Positions 52,635 through 63,720 of a DNA stretch of 64,000 bases are shown here, piece after piece. The notes beneath the pieces were generated by a model. That model saw nothing but the letters and a program-made list of their open reading frames with translations. It did no database searches and was not told the origin of the DNA. The translations under genes were made by a program, and so were the position numbers. How positions within the stretch are numbered: the stretch's first letter is position 1; every line of letters starts with the position of its first letter. Location: NCBI GenBank assembly GCA_021018815.1, contig JAITYX010000011.1, positions 5,222,501-5,286,500 of the forward strand, in the 5' to 3' direction. The DNA is from Talinum fruticosum. Its lineage: Eukaryota; Streptophyta; Magnoliopsida; Caryophyllales; Talinaceae.

Positions 52635-53255
52635 TCATCCCACCATGCCAATAACGAGTAAAACACAATGCACCAAAATGAAAACATAGGCTTGAGACAT
52701 AGAAAAATGACCAAAACAACAAAGACTCCTCGTCCTAGGCCATAATCTCATGCATAGTATATGCAACCTCGTCACTGAGAGGAGTAATAGCATTGAAAAG
52801 AGCAATATTTTCATCAAGAAAGCAATGTCTAACAAGATGAGGTAGAATGAAAGGTCCCCAGTGATGGAAAAGCAAATCGAAATGCAATAGTGAGAATTAA
52901 ATTGATCTATTCGAGGTCCCCGAGAGTTGAGAAAAAAGGCATAACTAGTCCAAACAAGAGTGTAAAGAAAAGTGAGGTTGGATAAAAATAATATCTCCCA
53001 AAAGTCACGAGACACAAATGGAACAAAGGAGAGGGGACGAGTAACAAAGAGGCCAAAAACAGCAAGCAAAAACAGGCCCGAGTCTAAAATTAGACACAAC
53101 ATAGATTCAATGAGAAGGGGACAAAGGAGACCAACATATTTTTTCTTGAATTTAAACATAAAAGCAATGTAAATTGAAAGGAACTGAGCATTCATAAAGT
53201 AGAAAACATCACTACACCTATTGGTTGCTCGAGTAACCACCCACCCTAGTAACAT
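52635..53255 (-). other. hydrophobic 206-codon open frame in the LINE spacer
   Basis: An uninterrupted frame between LINE ORF1 and ORF2. The product would have several membrane-segment-like stretches (SMLCLILDSGLFLLAVFGLF, LILLDIAFLMKILLFSMLLL). No family recognised. T-rich sense DNA readily encodes Leu/Phe/Ile, so composition alone may explain it. The start codon is uncertain. Confidence 0.3.
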
Positions 53256-53373
53256 GAAAGCAAACCAAACATAAAACTATAAAACCCCCGAACCATACAA
53301 GACTGAAATCACCCAAAAAAGGACAAACAACACTTGCCCAATACAATAAAAAAAGCCCAAGCAACTCAAACCA

Positions 53374-55010
53374 TTACAGCACATAGTGAGGAGGGTGAAG
53401 GAAATCATAGCCTACACAGCGACGAGACGAGGAAAACTCTTCCTCATCTTGATTCATTCTCCTTTTCTTGGACGAGTCGGAAGAAATCGAGAAATCATAT
53501 CCAGCATCACATTCACAAAAGTTTTCATCAGTAGGTAGCTCATCTTTATCATCCGGAAAGTCAAGGTCCATAACCGAGTTACCAGCAGAGTCGGAGAGTC
53601 ATGCTCTGCCTGTAGAGGGTCGATTCATCAAAGAGAAGAGTAGAAGTGGGACTAGGAATCCTTCCTGTAGCAATAAGGAGTGGTAAAATGCCCTATCCAG
53701 GTTATCAGCAATAACCTGGATTCTTTCATCAAGAAGGGAGCGGGGAGGATTAATGGGAGTGGTTTCCGGAGGGTGGGCTCTGAAGGTGACCCTCCGGAAG
53801 GAGGCTCGTTTCTAGCGGCCTCAATACTCGGCTCTGGACCAGGAAGATTAGTATCAGAAGTTTTAACAATTCCAACTAGGGCGGGTGTACTATGATCGGA
53901 TTTAAAGACTCGTCCTCTTTTTTGGGTGAAACTCTAATCCACTTCTCGGAACCATGTTCACGGCTATCGAGGCCCAAACACTTAGTGACCATAGTCTCAC
54001 CGAATTGGAAAGACCATGATTGTTAAACTTTTCCACTACAACTTCAATCTTAGATTCAACCGGGATATTGGGGCAAGCTTCCAGGCATGTTAGAATCACG
54101 ACCACACAGGGCACATACTTCATGCGGACCTTCATAGGTAAGAGGGAGGGACATGGAAAGTAAAGAGTCCCCCACAGTGATAGCACCTCTAAGAGGCTGG
54201 GAGATATCCACATTAACACGGACACGAGCAAATTTTCCTTTTTGTCTAAGCAAGGTGTGGTTATCCGGCCTAACCACCTCTCCCACGAGACTTGAGTAGA
54301 ATTGATAATGCTTCCAAGTTCCAAAATTCCCAAGGGAGTCTTGGAATTCAGATCCATTGATCAATTCTATCAATTGTAGAAGCATAAGGGTCAAAGAAGA
54401 GTATCCACGGCTTAAGCACCAAGTTCAAACCTTGAACAAACCAAGGCCGATTCAACCAAACATAGTTTTTATCCTCTAGAATAGCAAATTGAAATAAGAA
54501 CCAACCATTACCTAGCTCAACATAATCAATAGCCCCTTTAACGGACTTCCAATCAAGTTTAGTTTTCCCTTTAACAAGTATGCAGAGGCAATCTGCTCAC
54601 CCCACACCTTGCCCAATAGACACAACGATTTAAGAGTATCCAAATTAGACATAGAGGACGAAGCATTAAAAAGTAAGTCATTACAAGTAGAAATAGGAAC
54701 AGACACGTGGGGAATCTCGATCAACCTATTCGGGTAATCATCTCCATTTCCCTTGATTCGAACACTAGTTTCCGGCTCGACTGAGGGAGGTCGAAAAGCA
54801 TGTGAACCCTCCACACCGAACTTAACCTTGTCGGAGAAAGTTGAGTGGGTGGTCGGAGGAGGGTTGCTCGGATGTAGATGAACGCTTCCAGCCAATATAT
54901 TTGAATCTGGAAGTTGGGAAGGAGGACTAGGAGGGGAATTTTCGTGTGGATCGAGTGGTAGGCCATCTTTGGTTTCGAGTAGGAATAAGAGGGCTATCGG
55001 ACATGAGCAG
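53374..55010 (-). pseudogene. LINE ORF1: DUF4283-like and CCHC-like protein
   Basis: Minus-strand pieces in order: Pro/Ser-rich N-terminus with STFSDKVKFG, KVWGEQIASAYLLKGK, DYVELGNGWFLFQFAILEDK, NYVWLNQPRWFVQGLNLVLK (the usual plant LINE DUF4283 core), RIPRLPWEFWN, LLRQKGKFARVRVNVDISQP, YEGPHEVCALCGR (first half of a zinc knuckle), and an acidic C-terminal part DFPDDKDELPTDENFCECD. Frameshifts separate the pieces. ORF1 proteins bind LINE RNA as ribonucleoprotein. Confidence 0.75.
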
Positions 55011-55801
55011 GTAAGGCCGAGAGATGGAGAGAGCAGGAAGAGGTGTGACAAACCAAACCCCCCACCCTAAAATATATAGTACCACAAAACCTCGCGAAAG
55101 GAAACCCCGTAACGTAAACAAGACCGAACCATAACGGAAGTGAACAGGTGTTCTCCAAGTAACATGAACAGTGAAAATTCCCAAAAACCACACCAATTTT
55201 ATCACCGAGAGAAGGCAAATCTTCAAAACTAGCAACCAAGCAGTAGAGAAGAAGAATCGAGAAGCAAGAGTAGAAAAAGAAAAAGGAGAAATAGAAATTG
55301 GAAAAGCTAAAAACAAAGGACGAAGCTTACCTCGGCAATTAATTTGGACCTTAATCGTGCTTCTTATGCATGTAGTCGAGAGAAATTACCTTGGGAGATC
55401 CCATAGTTAGCGGAGGATGACCAATTTGGATCCCGGATCACAAGTGTTAACCCGGTATGGCCTTACGAGAAACCGTACGCTCCATGAACAAGTGCGTTGG
55501 GAGGCATGGAAGCTCGATTTGACCTCCGTAACATCCCAATGTAAGAAATCGGGGAAAATTGAATTAGCAAGGGAGATCTCGGATTCGGACCAAGAATTAA
55601 AGTAGAAACGACGTGCTTCGTTATGGATCGTGGATGAGGGTTGAGAGGTTCATTGAGTATTCGAGTGGGAGAGACGGAAATTCGGATCCGAGGTTGGTCT
55701 CGGGAAGGATCCAAAAGCGGGGAGGAGAAGGGGGAGCGACATGGGTCCGGGGTTTCTTAACCCTAGGGTGCAATAACATCGAGCTTATCTCTCTAGATAT
55801 C

Positions 55802-55802
<1 letters not shown>

Positions 55803-55870
<68 letters not shown>
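55803..55870. repeat. (TA)n microsatellite at the LINE 5' end
   Basis: More than 30 TA units. An open frame across it (IYIYIY) is an artefact. Confidence 0.95.
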
Positions 55871-55873
<3 letters not shown>

Positions 55874-56219
55874 CAAAAATTATATAATGCACCTTGGATA
55901 CAAAAGTATAATACGCACCACGTCCGCCTATCCCCTTATTTGGTCCTCATTATATATTATTTTAGTGTAAATAGTGACACAAACAGGTAGGTGCTATATT
56001 GAAAGAAACAGTAGATTTATAGTATAAATTTGAAGTTTAAATCCTCTTCCATTACTTTTTACAAATTTCAAACACCGATTTAGTATTATGTATTCCTCTT
56101 TATTTTTTTATTTTTCATTTAGTTTTTACTTTGTAAAATTTTTGTAATATTACAAGTATAATAAGCAAATATTGAGGGGAAAAAACACAAAAGACCAAAA
56201 GATAAATTTTTTGAAAACA

Positions 56220-56400
56220 AAGTTAATGTTGAAGTTTATATCGACATTATTGTCAAATAAGTTTTTAAATTTTAATTTATTAAAAAAATATTGTTTAGTG
56301 AAAAACAGAATGGAGTTTAGTATTGAACTTTAGATCATCAAATTATAGTGTTAGTTTTAGTTTTTAGTATGTATTATAATATTGTTTGTTGTTCAATCAC
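56220..56400. repeat. short copy of the TTTAGTGT repeat family
   Basis: TATTGTTTAGTG, GGAGTTTAGTATTGAACTTT, TAGTTTTAGTTTTTAGTATG and TATTATAATATTGTTTG are the same words, in the same order, as the array at 25865-26990. Confidence 0.6.
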
Positions 56401-56449
56401 TAAAATTAACTGTATATGTACCTTAATTTCCTCGCTTTTCTTTGTATTC

Positions 56450-57330
56450 AGGATATTTTATGAGATTTTATTAGGTTTGGTGTAAATATATAAGGAAGTT
56501 GTTTAACGAGAAAGAGAGGCCCATGAGATGTAAAAAGACCCAATAATGAGAAAATCGAGTCGGGTTAATAGCGTTTACCCATCGAGAAGGTCAACCATAG
56601 ACCACGGAGCCTAGTACCCCCAGGCTAGCCATGAGCTGCCACGGGCCGTAGCAAAAGCCTAAGGTCAACCACAGCAATAGCAGGCCACCACAGTCATGCT
56701 TGCTACCATGCTGCTGACTGTGGTACCTTCCATTGGGCCAAAAGCTATTTTTCAGCTAAGTGGTGCTATTCCTTTTGACCTAAGACTCTAGACCCGGCAT
56801 TGTAAAGTAATAAGAGGCACCTTTTATCCTCTCCTAAGGTTATCCAATCCCACCGTTATCTTAGCTTAGATTTAGTTTAGTTTTAATTTAGTTTCTTTTG
56901 CAACTTTTGAATCAAGTATTTTATATTTAATTCAATTGAATTCCTCCCTTCAGTTTTTAGTTTCAATTACTTTCGGTTCGATTTGTTCATGGTGACTTCT
57001 TTTACTCTCTTCCTTTCCTTTTGATTAAAGTTTATAACTTTTTGATTCCATCTACTAATCTGTTTTGCTAATTCATGTTTAATTTTCATACTCAATCATG
57101 TTTAGTATAGATTTACTTTTATAAGCTAAATGATGTTGGTTTGCGAATTCATTCTTTTCAATTTAGTTAATAATGAGTTAGTTTAGTTTGAGTGACTTAA
57201 ATTTGACCGTCTCTGTGAATTCAACTCTCAAGTACCATGATTAACAACCGTGCACTTGTGGTACATTATACACCCTTTTGAGCTCGTACAATTTTGGTGT
57301 TATTGTTGAGGACAGTGGTTAGAATTTAGG
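56450..57330 (+). mobile_element. Ty3/gypsy 5' LTR and primer-binding-site remnant
   Basis: AACCGTGCACTTGTGGTACA at 57248 followed by TTTTGGTGTTATTGTTGAGG at about 57293-57312 is a decayed form of the plant gypsy leader TTTGGCGCCGTTGCCGGGGA. Upstream DNA has GACCACGG/CAACCACAG words common in such LTRs. No gag follows; LINE sequence begins within about 50 bp. Confidence 0.55.
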
Positions 57331-57354
57331 TCACTTCTTTCTTTTCATCTTTTT

Positions 57355-60035
57355 TCGTGATAGAAGTGGATATTACCAAAACATTACCATAATACATTGA
57401 GTTTTTATATGAAAATGATAAATTAGTGGAGCACTTAATTGAATTTGAATGGAAGCCGGATAAATGTTCAAAATTTCATATGTATGGCCACCTAGAATAG
57501 CAATGCAGGAGAGGTATAAAACGGGTGTAAAAGCCAAAGGTGAGACCAACTCATAATACTGAAAGGCAAACGCATATACTATTGGGAAGTTATATGTGGA
57601 GGAACATCAAGTCACACACATAAATCCAAATCCTATTCTGGAACAGCAGGAGATTGGGACCGATACAAACCTTCTTATAGCATTGATTGAGAAGGAATGA
57701 GTGAGGCAGAGAAATAACCAAGCAACATTAGCTCAACCTGAGGGAACCCTAGGTAGAGATAATGGATAGCATCCGTGAATAGCCCCTCAAAATAAGGGAA
57801 AATTGTTCTCCTTTTGAGGAATAAAGGAATAAAGTTAGCAAGGCTGGTAGAAACAAAAATAGCATGAACATATTACCAGTTGCGGAAGGTGTTTGTAAGG
57901 GGTGGAGTTATGTGACAAACTCTACTGTTGATAGAAAAAGCAGAATCCAGTGTATATGGAGACATGACTATTTTGATATGCAAATACCAATTGTCTATGA
58001 ACAAGCTATACACACACATATACTACATTTGGAAACACAAAAGGATTTTTATTTCACCATTATACACAAGTCGAATTGTGCCGTTGCAAGGACATTATGG
58101 GATGACTTGCTAAGCTGGAAACAAACTGCACCATGGATAGTTGTTGGAGACTTCAATTGTATACTGCATGAAGAAGAAAGAATTAGAGGTCGTGAACATA
58201 ACTAACATGTTATCCTGGATCTACAGGATTGTCTAAGTGCATGTGAACTATTGGAAATGAAACATCTGGGGCCTATTATCCCCTAGACAAACAAACAAAA
58301 GGCAGAGGATAGGGTCTTCTATAAATTAGATAGAGTGATTATTAATGAAGCCTAGGTAGCTAAATTCCCAACCGTAGACTATACAGTCTACCCTGGGGGA
58401 CTATCTGACCATTGCCTCCTCTGGATTTCTAAGCATAAAATTGAGACAAATAAGCCTCCTTTCAGATTAAAAAACATGTGGTGCCTGCATGCTGAGTTTT
58501 TAACAAAGGTAAAAGATAATTGGGCTAGTGGCATAACTGGCACAAAAATGTTTGTGCTCCCGCAGAAGCTGAAAGGTATGAAAAATGTTCTATAGAGACT
58601 ACATAAAGAGGAGTTTTAGGACATAGAGGTCAAATTGAGAAAAATTAGAGGGGAACTAGAACAAACACAAAGTCAATTGTACCATGGTACAGGAAATAAG
58701 AGGTTATTTGTTGAAGAGAAAACACTGATTGCAGAATTCGTCCGTACAAAAGCAGCCATACAAGAGGAATGCCTACAAAGAAGCAAGGTAAGGTGGGTAC
58801 AAGAAGGAGACAAGAACACAAAACTTTTCCATTCAGCAATCAAACAGAGAGCATACAGATTATCTCCATAGCATATCAAAATGGTAATGTTACCTATGAT
58901 CCAAAGGAAATTAAGGACAGTCTGATCTAATATGTTACTGACCTATCCTCAGCTACAGGAACTAGAGAAACGGTAAAATGGTCTATTTTCCAAAGAGGCA
59001 GCAGTTTATCATAACATAAGAAACAGGCGTTGATTTTACCATTTAGAGCTGAGGATGCAAAAGAGGCTTCATGGAGCATTGATGGAACAAAAAGTCCGAG
59101 ACCTGATGGATTTGGCAATAAAATTTTTCAATATTCATGGCATGTGATTGGAGAAGAGGTATGTTATGCAATCTTGGACTTTCTCAAAAGTGGCGAATTG
59201 CTTAAACAGATTAACGCAACTACAATTTCCTTAGTTCCTAAAATTGAAAACCCAAAAGAGGTTGCAGACTTTAGACTTATCTCATGTTGTGATGTGCTAT
59301 ACAAGATCTTTCCAAAATGATGTGCAAGAGATTGAGTAAAATCTTACCACAAATAGAAATGGAGACCCAAACAGCCTTTGTCCCCATTAGAATGATCCTA
59401 CATAATGTGCTTATAGGCCTAGACCTGGTTAGGCACTACAAGAGGAAGATGATCTCTCTGAGGTGCATTATAAAGGTGGACATTAGGAAGGCCTAGACAC
59501 TGTGGATTGAAATTTTTGTAAGGAAATGCTCACAGGTATTGGCATATCTAAGCAGTTTGGAGGATGGATTCATGAATGTATAACCACTGCAGCTTTCTCC
59601 TGAAGATATAACAGAGGACTTCATAGCTTCTTTAGAAATGACAGATGGCTCAGACAAGGTGATCCCATATCACCTCTACTATTTGTATTAGGGATGCAGA
59701 TACAAGTTCTATGTCATGTGTAATGTAAGCTTTGATCACTGTTGCTAAAACATCAGGTTTGGAAACAAATTTTCATAAGTCACAATTATATTGTGCAGGT
59801 GTACCCACTAAAATAGAAGATTGACTCCTATAGATGACTGAATTGGAAAGAGGACAACTGCCAATGAGATATTAAAGGGGTCCCCCTCAAACCAGGGGAG
59901 CTGAATGCAAATGATTGTAGCTTAATAGCCAGCAAAATTACTGCTCGAATCAGGAGCTGGGGTGTAAGGACGATAAGTTATGCCGGAAGAATTCAGCTAG
60001 TAAACTTTGTACTCATTAATATGCATATTTATTGG
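57355..60035 (+). pseudogene. decayed LINE (ORF1 end, endonuclease, RT), cut by the CACTA element
   Basis: In order: EVDITKTLP and FEWKPDKCSKFHMYGHLE (ORF1 zinc knuckle, about 57.46 kb), AVARTLWDDLLSWKQTAPWI and VVGDFNCILHEEERIRG (endonuclease, about 58.1 kb), VRWVQEGDKNTKLFHSAIKQ (58.8 kb), LPFRAEDAKEASWSIDGTKS, PRPDGFGNKIFQYSWHVIGE and TTISLVPKIENPKEVADFRL (RT start, 59.03-59.3 kb), a shifted [13 protein letters not shown] box (59.66 kb) and SYAGRIQLVNFVLINMHIYW, at which point the CACTA terminus begins. Many stops and shifts; the YADD box is missing in a small deletion. Confidence 0.85.
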
Positions 60036-60410
60036 CACTAATACAGAGCGACTTTTAACTACTGTTCCGAAAGACCTTTAACTACGGTTATCTAGCGTTG
60101 TGTATATGGCCATAATTATAAATGTGCATCTTTTACTATGGTTCAAAATCATAGTGAAAGACCACCTATTACTACGGTTATTTTGGATAACCGTAGTAAT
60201 ATCTATTACCACAGCTTATAAACTAACAACCGCAGTAATAGGCTAAGGTAATACTACGGTTCTCCACTAAGAACTGTAGTAATAGGTCTAACCCCTAAAT
60301 CCCCTCTTTTGGCCAAAATTTTAGGCCCGGACCTATAATTAAGAACTGTAGTAATGGGTTATATTCAAACCTATTACTACGGTTGTTCCTTAAGAACCGT
60401 AGTAATAGGA
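60036..60410. repeat. CACTA subterminal hairpin repeats
   Basis: At least four inverted units of the form ACTACGGTT...AACCGTAGTAATAG (for example 60172-60205, 60249-60282 and 60373-60409). Such motifs are the binding sites of CACTA accessory transposition proteins. Confidence 0.85.
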
Positions 60411-60959
60411 ATGAATTTTTTTAGAATTATTTTTTGTTTTCTTACCTCGTGTACAATACAAATAACATATACAACCATTTACACAAACTCTTTTAGAATA
60501 TGTATAATTAGAATCCAACAGTCTTGACCAGAATATATACAAATCAGATTCGTCACACAAAGTAGTATGATACACAATTAAATAATGAAGAAAGTGTAAA
60601 TATATACCTATGTAACTATATACCTATGTAAACATATACTTATGTAATCTGTCTTTATACCTATTTAATTGTATATTTATGTAAATCACAAACTTGACCA
60701 ATCAAATATTAAAGAATAAAAGTGTAAAATATACCTATAATTGTCTTTATACGATTATATATAAACTCTGCGCAACCTTTCCTTAACTCGTCGAGCACAT
60801 CATCTATATAAGGAGTAGAGGGCTTCTTTCCCGTGAAATATTGTGACCAATGTTGTAAAAGACATATTCATTACGTCAAGTGCAAGTATTATTAAGTTGA
60901 AAAGAACATTAAAAAATTTCAAATTTTTATAATTAAATACAAGTGCAAGTGCAAGTACC

Positions 60960-62450
60960 TATTTGGGATTAGAATTGAGTTGGGCCACAATCTCTTTCAT
61001 ATACTTGGAGAATGTAGAAGTCACACTCCACATCCCCTTTTGTTTTTGACACTAAAATTATAAAATTTCCAACACATGGACAATTCATTAGTACTTTATG
61101 TAGCTAGCAAGAAATATGAAATGAAAAATTAAATTTAACGCTAAGCAAGAGAACCTCACCTTTTTACGAGGACAATTTCTGGGTTTGATTTCACACGTGA
61201 ACCTCTCGTGCCTCCCGTACAATAATACATTCCAAGAACACTATTTTTCAATCGAAAAAATAAAATTCAAATTAACATGCAACTGAAAAGAATACGTAAC
61301 AAAAAAGCATAAAATAATTAAGGTATGAACTCACGAGTCGAGTACGGTCTTGATATCTTTCCTCACAATATGACCTTGAGAATCAAGTCGATACGCTACA
61401 TTGCTCCTCGGGAATAGGACAACAAGTATCCAGTGTGACCTATACTCGACACAAATAACATATTTATAACTATGTAACGCCATTAAAACTTCATTTAAGG
61501 TTATTTGTACAGTTACCCCTCAATGAACGGTACCAAGTAACTTTTTTTCGCACATTCTTTTTATGGCTCTCACGATATACTCGGATTGGGCCTCAGTTCT
61601 TTGCCCTACTGCTTGAATGGAATGAGGGTTGAGAAACCGAATCGACTCGTTTCCTATCTCGTGGAGCCATCTATTGCATATTAATTGTATATAGTTAGAA
61701 ATGGAAATTAATAGTTAAAAAATTAACTTATGAATATAGTAACTCGCATAATATCAAGCATAATAGCGGATGCGCCAATCTCTTGCATTTGCAAAAATTG
61801 CATTATGTCATCTGCGAAAACATATATGGTCATATCCTCATCGTCCCCGTCAAATAGCCCAAACACGTGACAAGGCACTTTGATTTTCAACGTTCTTTCT
61901 TCGACAAAATCTTCAAAAACTTTCAAGAGTAGATAACCAATTCATATATGACTCGTGAATGGATATGAGAGGGGACTGCTTTGAACGGTGATCGGGCGTC
62001 GCGGAATACTTGCTTGTGCCAATTGAGGGAGTTAGAGTGCCCTTCATCCCACTCTCGAGATATGTCCCCGATATCCTAGTTCGACTATAATACATGAATT
62101 AGAAATATATATATATATATGTGATATTAACAACGATTAAATCTAATATTTTCAAAATGAATTACCGTAGAAAGGATGACCAAACTCTTAGGCCAAGCAA
62201 CAAAAGTGTTAACCGCTTCGTCAACAATTTGGAGGTCGGGTGACTAGATTGGCAACACACGGTTGCCTTTCCCTTGCACGACTTCTTTCACACCGACCTT
62301 CACCTCATGAGCTGAAAGCGGTGCCCCGTGAATGACGACGTTTGGCTTCTACGGATAAACAAAACCTGATGCCACAACATGATTTAAGGAAGGGTGATGA
62401 GAAGCTAGCTTGCACTCGAGCCAGCTGTATAAGAATTAGCATAATAATCG
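60960..62450 (-). pseudogene. CACTA gene: DUF8039-like domain plus Ulp1 (C48) peptidase domain
   Basis: In minus order: VIHGAPLSAHEVKVGVKEVV and DEAVNTFVAWPKSLVILS (DUF8039-like, 62.17-62.35 kb), linker with GTSKYSATPDHRSKQSPL, CHVFGLFDGDDEDMTIYVFA and MQEIGASAIM (61.74-62.0 kb), then WLHEIGNESIRFLNPHSIQA (61.6 kb), the Ulp1 core SHWILVVLFPRSNVAYRLDS (catalytic His and Asp, 61.4 kb), IKPRNCPRKK (61.17 kb) and KGDVECDFY (catalytic Cys, 61.03 kb) followed by YMKEIVAQLNSNP in another frame. Usual function in CACTA elements is unproven. Introns separate the blocks; one frameshift after the Cys and an in-frame stop upstream suggest decay. Confidence 0.75.
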
Positions 62451-62699
62451 GAATCATGGGATAACCCTTGAGAGAGAAGTTGAACTATTTAAGAATCCTG
62501 GAAAAAAAAACCAACGAGTTTCCCCTTAAAAGTAGACATTTTCCCGGGATAACGGTCCTCATCCAAAACAACAAAAACATACTATAACTAATTACTCAAT
62601 GATTACACACCGAGTTCTACAACAACCACACAATATATACCATTCATTCAATAAGAGTATACACCAATAATTAGTCAAAATATAAACATGCATGTAAAT

Positions 62700-63720
62700 C
62701 TAATTAGGTAGAAAAATCTAAATTACCTCAATCATAAGTTCAAATTGGTCGACGGGTGAGCTCGCGTCCATGCTCACCGGTGTGCGGGGTGAGAATGGAT
62801 GTAAATAATCCAAGCTAGGTGCTGGGATACCTATGGTGCTTGAAGTGCTCCGTGAGGCGGTTCTTCATCCGGGCTTGTATCTATGCCTTCATCTCTTCGC
62901 TCATCTCTTCCATGTGTGCAGCCATTTGGGATTGTTGGACTGCATTTGGGCGTCCATTTAAGACATCATTGCCTCCATATATGCTTGGCTATAAGAGACG
63001 GAACGCTTCTTCCCGCCCCAAAATGCTCAAGTATCCCCACCGTCCCACCGACGGTTTGAACACAAGCTGGAATGCTCATCTCTTTCTAGGCCAAGGCTAA
63101 CTTGTCCCTCCTCCCGGTGGCGTCGGCAACTACAAGTCGAGGCTTGTGACAAAGACTCCTGCAAGAAGGAAATAAATTAGCATAGGACAATTCATATTTT
63201 AAAACTAATAAATTCTTCAAATAAATAAAGAAATAGTAAAAAAAACTCACGAGTCGTTGCACAATAGATTATACTTCGGTTATAAGTGAAAGTGCCATCT
63301 TTCTTCTTTCTTCCTTTGACCCACGACTCGTCCCTTTCGATAGTGAGCTGCGAAGTATCTATGATAGCACTTTTATCGGATCCGCTTTGAAATTGTTCAA
63401 GTTTCTGCTTGTACAACTTGTCATCCACCTTTGCATATCCCCACGGGACATCGTATGGGGGATACACATTGCTCTTAATGCTCTTCCGATTGGCTTCACC
63501 TCGTGACTGCGCAAGTAATTAAGACAATGAAAATATCAATAAATAAGACTTATATTGAAAAAAGAGAGTAAATGATAAATTACCTTGTATTACGGAAAGG
63601 AGACATATGCCTCAAACGTCTTCCAGTCCTCCTCGGTGATGAAGTTGTAGACCTCCTAATGTCTACTTTTTGCCTTGATCTCTCTTATTTGGTAGACCTA
63701 AATAGTGGCAATTTGAGACT
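62700..63720 (-). pseudogene. CACTA TNP1-like / plant transposase (PTTA) segment
   Basis: Minus-strand pieces: REIKAKSRH, stop, EVYNFITEEDWKTFEAYVSF (63.6-63.7 kb); SRGEANRKSIKSNVYPPYDV, PWGYAKVDDKLYKQKLEQFQ, DESWVKGRKKKDGTFTYN (63.25-63.5 kb); then a Gln/Met-rich region (62.78-63.0 kb) ending SMDASSPVDQFELMI. WVK.R.KKDGTF is a hallmark of the plant En/Spm TNP1-type proteins that bind subterminal repeats. One in-frame stop. Confidence 0.7.

Larger units (their letters stand above)
47660..55804 (-). mobile_element. L1-type LINE, about 8.1 kb, near full length but inactive
   Basis: Minus-strand order: 5' leader, ORF1 (DUF4283-like plus CCHC-like), a spacer with a hydrophobic open frame, ORF2 with endonuclease, reverse transcriptase, zf-RVT and RNase H. 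Both ends abut (TA)n tracts (47637-47659 and 55803-55870), consistent with insertion into a TA repeat or with TA-rich target duplications; no poly(A) tail is visible. Many frames are shifted. Confidence 0.88.

Noticed and set aside
55613..55990. 125-codon plus-strand frame with a long IYIY stretch
   Set aside because: Runs antisense through the LINE 5' leader and across a (TA)n microsatellite.
62819..63100. 93-codon plus-strand frame
   Set aside because: Antisense shadow of the CACTA TNP1-like segment on minus.
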